This document shows, piece by piece, positions 16,468-24,091 of a stretch of DNA of 64,000 bases. Location of the stretch: positions 9,519,381-9,583,380 of the forward strand of contig CP036432.1 of the NCBI GenBank assembly GCA_007753675.1. The letters run 5' to 3'. The translations under genes were made by a program, and so were the position numbers. The notes beneath the pieces are model-generated. The model was not told the origin of the DNA. It did no database searches and saw only the letters and a program-made list of their open reading frames with translations. Numbering within the stretch: the stretch's first letter is position 1; every line of letters starts with the position of its first letter. The DNA comes from Stieleria magnilauensis (GTDB taxonomy: Bacteria; Planctomycetota; Planctomycetia; Pirellulales; Pirellulaceae).

Positions 16468-18165
16468 ATGGCAATCCTCATGGGTGAATTCCATCTGCAC
16501 ATCACCAGCACGATTGGATTGCTTCTGGCCGTTTGCCTGGCCGCCGGTGTTTTAGCCGATTTCGTTCATTTGCCGAAAGTCACGGCGTTTCTGTTGGTGG
16601 GGCTGCTGGTCGGCCCGAGCGCCCTGGACTGGGTCCCGACCGAGCACGTCGAGCTGTTCGAACCGCTGCTCAAACTGGCGATGGCGCTGGTGCTGTTCAA
16701 TCTCGGCTGCGAGTTCACGTTTTCCAAGGTCCGGCGTGTCGCGGCGCACTGCATGGCGCTCTCGATCGCCGAAATCACGGCGACCTTGGTGCTGGTCACG
16801 ATCGGCTTGGCCCTGTTCGGGTGCACCGGCAGCATGGCGTTGTTGCTGGGATGCTTGGCCGTTGCGACCGCGCCGGCGACCACGATCCTGGTCCTGAAAG
16901 AATTCCGCTCCGAAGGCCCGGTGACCGAAAGCACGGGCTTCTTGGTCGCGATGAATAATTTTGCTTGCATCATCCTGTTCGAGTTTGCGTTCCTAGGCAT
17001 CGAATGGTCCCAGGGCAACCTGCAAGTCTCCTTCAGCCGCCAGATGTTCGGCGTGTTGCTGAACGTCGCCGGTTCGATGGGTCTAGGGATCGTGGGCGGG
17101 TTGGTGGTCAGCTATGGCTGCGGATTTCTGAACATGAAACGCTGGCTGGTGCTGTTGGTCGCCGCCGTCACGTTCCTGCTGGGCGTCGACGAATCGTTCG
17201 AGATTCCGTACATGCTGTCCTTTCTGATGATGGGCGTGACGGTTGCCAACACATCGGATTACAAACAGAAGATCGTCGACGAACTCGATCACTTGTCGGG
17301 CTTGCTGGCGGTGTTGTTCTTCGTCGCCCACGGCACCGAACTCGATGCCGGAGCGTTCATCGCCGCGGGCAAACTGGGCATCGTCTACATCGCCTTTCGG
17401 ATCGTCGGCAAATGGCTGGGCGTGTACGTCGCGGCCAAAGCCACCCGGCAACCGCCGGAAGTGCGCAACTGGGGCGGCTCGTGCCTGTTCGCGCAAGCCG
17501 GAGCCGCGATCGCTCTGTCCACCATTGCCGTCAACCGGAATCCGGAATTGGGCAAACCGATCCAAGATATCATCTTGGGATCGGTCGTCCTGTTCGAAAT
17601 CATCGGCCCGCTGTTCATCCGACACTCGTTGATCCAAACCGGCGAAGTCCCGCTGGCCCAAGCGATCCACCACACCAGCCGGACGCCGCTGGAACAGCTG
17701 CGCGAAGTCGTCGACCGGTTCCGTGCGGCGGTCAACGGCACCGCCCCCGCCGCGGCGGTGATCGGCAAAGTCAAGGTCAGCGATCTGTTGCGGAAAACCA
17801 AAGGCATCCATCAATCAGCCGACTTCGATCAAGTCGTCGCGCATATCGAACACAGCCACGACAACACCTACCCGGTCGTCGACGACCGAATGCGCGTCGT
17901 CGGCGTGATTCGCTATCCGCTGCTCAGCGACGTTCTGTTCGATCACAGCGCCGCGAAACTGGTGCGTGCCGAAGACCTCGTCAGCGACATCGACTCTTGC
18001 CTGCACGAAGACGACCCGGCGGCGCGAGCGTTCGAGTTGTTTCAAGGCGAGACGGACGATTGCATCCCCGTCATCCAACGCGCCAGCCCCCACGAATTGC
18101 TGGGAGTGGTCCGTCGCAGCGACGTCATGCACGCCTTGATCACCCAGCGGCGAAAAAACAAGTGA
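16468..18165 (+). CDS. Kef/CPA2-type cation:proton antiporter with CBS domains
   Basis: 565 residues. About 12 membrane helices fill residues 10-390, with the CPA2 hallmarks FNLGCEF near helix 3 and the unwound-helix region in the middle (LAVATAPATTILVLKEF). The expected GT..TES-type segment is present (GPVTESTGFLVAMNN). The C-terminus is not the usual TrkA-N/RCK nucleotide-binding domain; instead residues ~425-560 look like a pair of CBS modules (NTYPVVDDRMRVVGVI; DDCIPVI, ELLGVVRRSDVMHAL). It probably exchanges K+ or Na+ for H+, gated by a nucleotide bound to the CBS pair (inference). The start at ATG 16468 or 16480 is uncertain. Confidence 0.88.
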   Translation: MAILMGEFHLHITSTIGLLLAVCLAAGVLADFVHLPKVTAFLLVGLLVGPSALDWVPTEHVELFEPLLKLAMALVLFNLGCEFTFSKVRRVAAHCMALSIAEITATLVLVTIGLALFGCTGSMALLLGCLAVATAPATTILVLKEFRSEGPVTESTGFLVAMNNFACIILFEFAFLGIEWSQGNLQVSFSRQMFGVLLNVAGSMGLGIVGGLVVSYGCGFLNMKRWLVLLVAAVTFLLGVDESFEIPYMLSFLMMGVTVANTSDYKQKIVDELDHLSGLLAVLFFVAHGTELDAGAFIAAGKLGIVYIAFRIVGKWLGVYVAAKATRQPPEVRNWGGSCLFAQAGAAIALSTIAVNRNPELGKPIQDIILGSVVLFEIIGPLFIRHSLIQTGEVPLAQAIHHTSRTPLEQLREVVDRFRAAVNGTAPAAAVIGKVKVSDLLRKTKGIHQSADFDQVVAHIEHSHDNTYPVVDDRMRVVGVIRYPLLSDVLFDHSAAKLVRAEDLVSDIDSCLHEDDPAARAFELFQGETDDCIPVIQRASPHELLGVVRRSDVMHALITQRRKNK

Positions 18166-18510
18166 CGCCACTCGGACCGACGAAGTGACCACCGCGATTC
18201 ACAGTTGGACCTCCCCTCGCTGCGTTCGACCCCATACGCACACGGGAGGTTTGCATCTTAACTTGATGCGTATGCCCCCATCGTCCTGCCCCATCGTCCA
18301 GCCCCATTTTTTGACCATCCCATTTTTTGACCACCCTCTCTCCCGCTCCACCCACAACCCACCGCTTGCCGCACGACGACGGCCTTCCCACCCATTGCCG
18401 AATCGCATTTTTGGCGGTTTTAAATTCCTGGTGCCAACAACGGTTGGCCAACGGTTATACTGACAGGCCCTCCCTCCCCTGCCCTCCCCCTCCCTGCCCG
18501 CCCTCCTGCC
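18166..18510. other. Intergenic region with imperfect palindrome
   Basis: No gene. An inverted repeat, CATACGCA ... TGCGTATG (about 18234-18272), can form a hairpin after the antiporter gene. It is followed by reiterated CCCCATCGTCC and CCATTTTTTGACC motifs (about 18274-18330) that resemble the minisatellite at 38597. A promoter for the large downstream operon is expected near 18430-18480; none is clear. Confidence 0.4.
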
Positions 18511-20748
18511 ATGCCCGATCGCCTTGATACGAGGTTGTCGCACTGTCGCGTCGTGATGTCGGCGTTGATGTTGGTCGCGTTCTGTAGCGTCGTATCGCAT
18601 GGCGAAGATCTGCCACACCAGAACGCTGCGGCGGGCGATGCCATCAGTTTTGAACTCGACGTGCAACCGATCTTAGCCGCACAGGGTTGCAACGCCGGAG
18701 CCTGTCACGGCAAGCAACGCGGGCAAAATGGTTTCCAGCTCTCACTGCTCGGCTTTGATTCCGATTTCGACCACGATGCGATCGCCCGTCAAGCGCGGGG
18801 GCGGCGGCTGAGCATCGCCTCACCCGAATCGAGTCTGTTGCTCCAGAAAGCGACGGCGGAGTTGCCACACGGCGGCGGTCGAAAAATCGAAGTCGGCTCG
18901 GACGCCTATCACACGCTCCTCGCGTGGATCCGCCAAGGCGCGCCCCGTCGGCTGGCGGACGAACCCGTGCTGGAATCGGTCGAGTTGAAACAGACCGAAT
19001 TTGCGCTGACACCCTCGGGCACCGCCGAGCTGTCGACCGTCGCGACCTACAGCGACGCGACGACGCGTGACGTCACCAAGATGACCAGTTACTTGTCCAA
19101 CGATGCCGCCATCGTGCAAGTCGATTCGACTGGCCGATTGAAGGCCGGTCCGGTCCCGGGCGAGACCGCGGTGATGGCGCGCTACATGAATCACATTCGC
19201 GTGGCCAACGTCAGCATCCCGCGGACCGAAGCGTTGCCCGATGGATTTTACGACGACCTGCCGCGCGCGAACTTCATCGATGACTTGGTGTACGAAAAAC
19301 TGAGTCAACTGCAGATCCGAGTCTCCGAGCCGGCAAGCGACGCCATCTTCTTACGCCGCGTTTACACCGATGTCATCGGCCGCTTGCCCTCGGCACAGGA
19401 AGCTCAACTGTTTCTCGACAGCCAAGACAGCAACAAACGCGAGCAACTGGTCGACCACTTACTGGAACAACCCGAATACGTCGATCACTGGGCGAACCAA
19501 TGGGCGGATCTGTTGCGTCCGAATCCCTATCGGGTCGGCATCAAGGCGGTACTCAATTATGACAACTGGATTCGGCAGCAATTCCGTGAAAACGTTTCGC
19601 ATGACGAATTCGCTCGTCGATTGATCACCGCCAAGGGCAGCACTTGGCACAACGGTGCCGCCACGTTGTTTCGTGACCGCCGCAGCCCTGATGAAGTCGC
19701 CACGCTGGTCAGCCAGCTTTTCCTCGGTGTGCGGCTGGACTGTGCGAAATGTCATCATCATCCCTTTGAGAAGTGGAGCCAACACGACTTCTATTCCTTC
19801 GCCGCGTTCTTCGGAAAAGTCGGCCGCAAGGGCACGGGGCTTTCGCCGCCGATCTCCGGTGGTGAAGAGATCGTGTACGTTTCCACCAAGGGAGACGTCC
19901 GGCATCCGGTGACCGAAGAAGTCCTCCCGCCGGCTCCGCTGTTCGGGACGATCGACCTGGCCGAAGACGACGACCCGCGCGAAGCCCTGGTCGACTGGAT
20001 GGTCTCCGCCGACAACCCGTATTTTGCCGCCGTCCAAGTCAATCGCGTTTGGGCTCAACTGATGGGACGCGGAATCGTCGATCCGGTCGATGATCTCCGC
20101 AGCACCAATCCGCCCAGCAATCCCGCGTTGCTCGATGCATTGGCCGAACACTTTCAACAATCCGGCTACGATCAGAAGCAGCTGATCAAGACGATCGTGC
20201 TTTCCAACGTGTACGCGACCCGTTCAACGCCCAACGAATCCAACGCCGGCGATCGGCTGAACTACTCGCGTCACTACCGGCATCGTTTGCGTGCCGAAGT
20301 CCTGGCCGAAGCGGTCGCCAACGCCACCGAGACGAGCGAATCGTTTTCCGCATTGGCTCCCCAGTCGCGTTCCAATCAAGTTTGGACGCACCGCATCGAA
20401 TCGGTTTTCCTGGACACGTTCGGCCGTCCGGATCCGAACCAGGACCCTCCCTGCGAACGGATCGCGGACTCCTCGGTCACGCAAACCTTGCACCTGATGA
20501 ACTCGCGTGAGATCGACGGACGCATTCGCAGCGACTCCGGTCGCGCCGCACGGCTGGCCGGCAGCGAGTTGTCGGCCGCAGAGATCGTGACGGAACTGTA
20601 CCTGGCGATTTTTTCTCGTCGGCCGACCGCCGACGAGCAACGATACTGCGAATCGCTGATCACCGCCGCGGGCGAACAACGACGCGGCGCGATCGAAGAC
20701 TTGATGTGGGCGATGATGAACGCTCCCGAATTCATTATTCAAAATTGA
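18511..20748 (+). CDS. DUF1549/DUF1553 secreted protein with haem-like motifs
   Basis: 745 residues with an N-terminal signal peptide (VVMSALMLVAFCSVVSHG). An N-terminal planctomycete cytochrome-like region carries CNAGACHG at residue 60 (spacing CX4CH, not canonical CXXCH). A Big2-like beta domain follows (~165-235). DUF1549 covers ~250-455 and includes CAKCHHHPFEKW at 411, a true CXXCH followed by extra histidines. DUF1553 covers ~510-740. These families are expanded in planctomycetes and have no proven biochemical role; a periplasmic or surface redox function is an inference. First gene of an operon with DUF1501 (11 bp gap), PPC and cytochrome-WD40 genes. Paralogue of the gene at 29441. 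Confidence 0.9.
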   Translation: MPDRLDTRLSHCRVVMSALMLVAFCSVVSHGEDLPHQNAAAGDAISFELDVQPILAAQGCNAGACHGKQRGQNGFQLSLLGFDSDFDHDAIARQARGRRLSIASPESSLLLQKATAELPHGGGRKIEVGSDAYHTLLAWIRQGAPRRLADEPVLESVELKQTEFALTPSGTAELSTVATYSDATTRDVTKMTSYLSNDAAIVQVDSTGRLKAGPVPGETAVMARYMNHIRVANVSIPRTEALPDGFYDDLPRANFIDDLVYEKLSQLQIRVSEPASDAIFLRRVYTDVIGRLPSAQEAQLFLDSQDSNKREQLVDHLLEQPEYVDHWANQWADLLRPNPYRVGIKAVLNYDNWIRQQFRENVSHDEFARRLITAKGSTWHNGAATLFRDRRSPDEVATLVSQLFLGVRLDCAKCHHHPFEKWSQHDFYSFAAFFGKVGRKGTGLSPPISGGEEIVYVSTKGDVRHPVTEEVLPPAPLFGTIDLAEDDDPREALVDWMVSADNPYFAAVQVNRVWAQLMGRGIVDPVDDLRSTNPPSNPALLDALAEHFQQSGYDQKQLIKTIVLSNVYATRSTPNESNAGDRLNYSRHYRHRLRAEVLAEAVANATETSESFSALAPQSRSNQVWTHRIESVFLDTFGRPDPNQDPPCERIADSSVTQTLHLMNSREIDGRIRSDSGRAARLAGSELSAAEIVTELYLAIFSRRPTADEQRYCESLITAAGEQRRGAIEDLMWAMMNAPEFIIQN

Positions 20749-20759
20749 GATCAACCACG

Positions 20760-22100
20760 ATGGCTAAAAGCTGGACGAATTGCGAAGGCCTGACCCGCCG
20801 CGATGGATTGAAACTGGGGTTGGGTGGGCTGATCGCCGGAGGCCTTTCGGGCGCCCTGAGCGCCCGCGCTCGAGCCTCTTCGGCAGCGGATCCGAAACAC
20901 CGCACCGCACAAGCCGACGCTTGCATCTTGGTGTGGCAAGACGGTGGTCCGAGTCACTATGAGACGTTTGACCCCAAGCCCGACGCACCGGTCGAGATTC
21001 GCGGGGCGTATCAGCCGATCGCCACCCAAACACCCGGCGTGCAATTCGCACAGCCGATGAAGAAACTGGCGGCGATCAGCAATGACTTGGCAATCGTCCG
21101 CTCGATTCGCCATGACCAGGGCAACCATGGCGCCGGCAACCATTACATGATGACCGGCGCACCGCCGCGGATCCCGGTCGGTTGTGGTGCCTTCGTCAGT
21201 TTCCACCCCAGCCTGGGCAGCGTGGTGGCCAAGGAAATCGGCGCGCCCCACGGCATCCCCGCCTATTTCTCGCTGCCCCGCATGTCACGCTCCGGGGGCC
21301 CCAATTTCTTGGGCAGCAAGTACGCGCCGTTCGTCGTGCCCGACAGCCCCAACAGTTCCAGCTTTCGCGTCCGTGACGTCACCATCCCCAGCGGATTGAC
21401 CGGCGACCGGTTCACATCCCGACAACAGATTCGCAAACACATCGACACGATGCTTCGATTCAACGACGCGTCGGTCGCCGATCCGACCTTGGCCGTCGAT
21501 GAGTTTTATGGCCAGGGGATGCAGATCATCAGTAGCAAGGAAGCCCAAGCGGCCTTCGACATCCATCAGGAATCGGACGAAGTCCGCGATGCCTATGGCC
21601 GCAACACCTTCGGCCAGCAAGCCTTGTTGGCCAGGCGACTGGTCGGTGCGGGCGTTCCCTTCGTGACGCTTTATCATGGCGGCTGGGACCACCACACCAA
21701 TATCTTCAAGTCACTGGACGACAAACTGCCTCCGTTCGAAGCGACGATCGCTGCCTTGATTTCGGACCTGAAACAACAGGGCATGCTCGAGCGAACCCTG
21801 GTGGTCGTGCTGGGCGAATTCGGGCGGACGCCGAAGATCAACAAGGACGGCGGACGCGACCACTGGTCCAACGCGATGAGCGTGATGTTCGCCGGCGGAC
21901 AGACCCCCGGTGGCCAAGTCGTCGGAGCCACCGACCGACAAGGCTACGCCGCCATCGAACGTGTGCTGTCGCCTGAAAACTTCGTCTCGACGATCTACCA
22001 AAAACTCGGAATCGATCCCGGCCAAATGATGTACACGCCGGAAGGACGCCCGACCCACTTGGTCAGCGACGCCACCCCGATCGACGAGTTGATGGGTTAG
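20760..22100 (+). CDS. DUF1501 protein, Tat-exported
   Basis: 446 residues from ATG 20760, chosen because the twin-arginine signal (LTRRDGLKLGLGGLIAGG) follows at residues ~12-30; the frame's earlier start (20706) overlaps the previous gene. The body fits the DUF1501 family of sulfatase/alkaline-phosphatase-like fold, with ILVWQDGGPSHYETFDPK near the front and VVVLGEFGRTPKINKDGGRDHW toward the end, where family metal-binding residues are expected. Its substrate is not known. The stop (22098-22100) overlaps the GTG/ATG start of the next gene. Tat export implies folding, perhaps with metal, before export. Confidence 0.9.
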   Translation: MAKSWTNCEGLTRRDGLKLGLGGLIAGGLSGALSARARASSAADPKHRTAQADACILVWQDGGPSHYETFDPKPDAPVEIRGAYQPIATQTPGVQFAQPMKKLAAISNDLAIVRSIRHDQGNHGAGNHYMMTGAPPRIPVGCGAFVSFHPSLGSVVAKEIGAPHGIPAYFSLPRMSRSGGPNFLGSKYAPFVVPDSPNSSSFRVRDVTIPSGLTGDRFTSRQQIRKHIDTMLRFNDASVADPTLAVDEFYGQGMQIISSKEAQAAFDIHQESDEVRDAYGRNTFGQQALLARRLVGAGVPFVTLYHGGWDHHTNIFKSLDDKLPPFEATIAALISDLKQQGMLERTLVVVLGEFGRTPKINKDGGRDHWSNAMSVMFAGGQTPGGQVVGATDRQGYAAIERVLSPENFVSTIYQKLGIDPGQMMYTPEGRPTHLVSDATPIDELMG

Positions 22101-22102
22101 TG

Positions 22103-24091
22103 ATGATGCCGTTGTTTCAACACCGTTCGGGAAGTTCGGTTGTCGCAGTGGCCTCGCATGAGATCGAGCGGCAATGGATTGGTCCAGCACGTGGCACCGG
22201 CCGGTATCGCGTGCCGATCTCGAATCGTTTGTTTCCGGTGCTTTGCAAGGTTTTAGCGGCAGGGCGGAAGCCCAATGCCATTTACTCTGGCATCGACGGT
22301 GTTAGCGGAACGGCGCGAGCCGTCCGGTTTCGGTGCGAAAACACCTTGAAAGACCGGAGGGCTCGCGCCCTACCGCTAAAAAGTGCTTCACAGCGTCGCC
22401 CGCTGGGATGGATCACTCGCGCCGCTCGCTTACGCGTCCCGCTGGGGTGGATCATCGTTGCTTGCGTGTTTTCGGTTTGCGTGCTTTCGCCTCGGACCGC
22501 TCAGGCACAACTCAAGCTCGATCGAGTCTTTCCCGCGGCGGTTGCCACGGGCAGCGAAACGGAGATCACGGCGGAAGGGAAGTTTCCCAAGTGGCCGCCG
22601 GCGGTCGCTTGCGATCGAGACGACGTTGAAATCACGCCCGCGAAGGACTCGGGCAAGTTCACCGTCAAGATCCCGCCGACCGCGCCGCCGGGCGTGGCCT
22701 GGATCCGGCTACACGACGAGCAATCGGCCACGCAGCTCCATCCGCTGATCATCGCGCCGATCGCCGTGACCAATGAAGTCGAACCCAATGACAAACGCGA
22801 CGATGCCCATCGAGTGACCCTGCCGGCGGTGGTTGCCGGACGATTGGCCAAGAGTGGTGATAGCGATGCCTATCGCGTCTCGCTCAAATCCGGTGAGCAA
22901 CTCGTCGCTTCGGTCACCGCAAACCAATTGCTTCAATCACCGATGGATGCCGTCTTGCAGCTGACGGATCTTCGCGGCAACGTGCTGGCACAGGTGGACG
23001 ACGCCCGCGGGCTGGACCCTCAACTGGTCTATCGATGCGAGGCCGACCAGGACGTGCTGGTCCGCATCTTTGCGTTTCCCGAAACGCCCAACAGCACCGT
23101 CGGCTTCGGCGGATCGAGCAGCTTTGTTTATGTCTGCGACATCACAACGGGTCCGTTCTTAGACCATCTGGCCATCCGCGGCGACGCTGCCCTGCCCTTC
23201 GGCCACAACCTTCCCGAATCATGCCCCGTCGTTCTGTCTCCCGCAACCCGTGTGGCACCGTCGACGGCGTCGGTGCCGGACGGACTCGGTTGGTTCTGGG
23301 TGGCACGCCAGGACGATGACGCGGTGCATTTGCATCACGGCGACGAATTCGACGGATCGCTCCCCGCGGTTCTCGCTGGATGCATCACCGAACCCAAAGA
23401 AACACACACGTATTCGTTTGCCGCGGTCAAAGGCAAAACGTATCGCGTCGAAGTGCGATCGAAAGCCGATGGTTTTTTGCTCGATTCAAAATTGACGATC
23501 AGCGATCAGAAGGCGGGCGGTGTGCTGGCCAGCAACGATGACCTCTCACGGGGCAACTACGACGCCGGCGTCGACTTCACGGCGAAAGAAGACGGCCAGG
23601 TTGACGTGACGGTGTCCGACATGATCGACGGATACGGCCCGCGGCATTTCTACCAGCTGACGATCCGCGAGCGGCGTCCGGAATGCCAGCTGACCCTCGC
23701 CGACAACCATTTTGTGCTGCCGCGTGATAAACCCCTGGAGATCCCCGTCACGATCACTCGCACGGCGGGCTTCGGCGAAAAAGTCCAAATCACGGCAATC
23801 GGATGTCCGCCTGGCGTGACGGTCGAAAGTGTCATTTCAGAACCCAAGGGCGACACATCGAAATCCGTCAAATTAAAGTTGACCGCTGGTGAAGCTGCCG
23901 CCGGTCACGCGACGTTCCAAATCACCGGCACGTTCTTGGACGCCGACGGCAATCCGACCGAAGGGAAATCCCAGGCAACCTACCAGCTGCGTCCCCTGCT
24001 CCCGCTGACAGAGTTTTGGTTGACGATCCCACCGGCACCGAACGACGACACCTCGACCGACAACGCTTCGACCCCACCGGCAACGCCATGA
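22103..24091 (+). CDS. Secreted PPC-like (pre-peptidase C) beta-sandwich protein
   Basis: About 662 residues if it starts at ATG 22103. The frame also opens with GTG 22100, and ATG 22106 follows. The signal-peptide-like segment (LGWIIVACVFSVCVLSP, then AQAQ) appears only around residues 112-133. The ~110 residues before it are encoded partly by a dispersed hairpin repeat (22302-22379), which is abnormal; no later ATG exists before the signal segment. Downstream are an Ig-like domain and PPC domains (EVEPNDKRDDAHRV; GRLAKSGDSDAYRV; YSFAAVKGKTYRVEV). The role is probably structural or carbohydrate-binding on the surface. The stop overlaps the next start (ATGA). Confidence 0.8.
   Translation: MMPLFQHRSGSSVVAVASHEIERQWIGPARGTGRYRVPISNRLFPVLCKVLAAGRKPNAIYSGIDGVSGTARAVRFRCENTLKDRRARALPLKSASQRRPLGWITRAARLRVPLGWIIVACVFSVCVLSPRTAQAQLKLDRVFPAAVATGSETEITAEGKFPKWPPAVACDRDDVEITPAKDSGKFTVKIPPTAPPGVAWIRLHDEQSATQLHPLIIAPIAVTNEVEPNDKRDDAHRVTLPAVVAGRLAKSGDSDAYRVSLKSGEQLVASVTANQLLQSPMDAVLQLTDLRGNVLAQVDDARGLDPQLVYRCEADQDVLVRIFAFPETPNSTVGFGGSSSFVYVCDITTGPFLDHLAIRGDAALPFGHNLPESCPVVLSPATRVAPSTASVPDGLGWFWVARQDDDAVHLHHGDEFDGSLPAVLAGCITEPKETHTYSFAAVKGKTYRVEVRSKADGFLLDSKLTISDQKAGGVLASNDDLSRGNYDAGVDFTAKEDGQVDVTVSDMIDGYGPRHFYQLTIRERRPECQLTLADNHFVLPRDKPLEIPVTITRTAGFGEKVQITAIGCPPGVTVESVISEPKGDTSKSVKLKLTAGEAAAGHATFQITGTFLDADGNPTEGKSQATYQLRPLLPLTEFWLTIPPAPNDDTSTDNASTPPATP
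22302..22379. repeat. Hairpin repeat with GGCTCGCGCC arms, inside a reading frame
   Basis: Starts TTAGCGG and ends CCGCTAA. The arms pair over about 27 bp with one or two mismatches, through GGCGCGAGCC and GGCTCGCGCC; the loop is about 24 nt. A partial extra copy (TTAGCGGCAGGGCG) lies at about 22253. The same arms, with a different loop, occur in the opposite orientation at 46589-46663; half-copies are at about 27098, 29290 and 55308. It is translated in the frame of the secreted PPC-like gene if that starts at 22103. Confidence 0.75.

Noticed and set aside
22103..22470. Start of the PPC-like gene at GTG 22466
   Set aside because: It would leave a signal peptide too short to function; no clear ribosome-binding site. 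The overlapping ATG 22103 is kept but flagged as doubtful.
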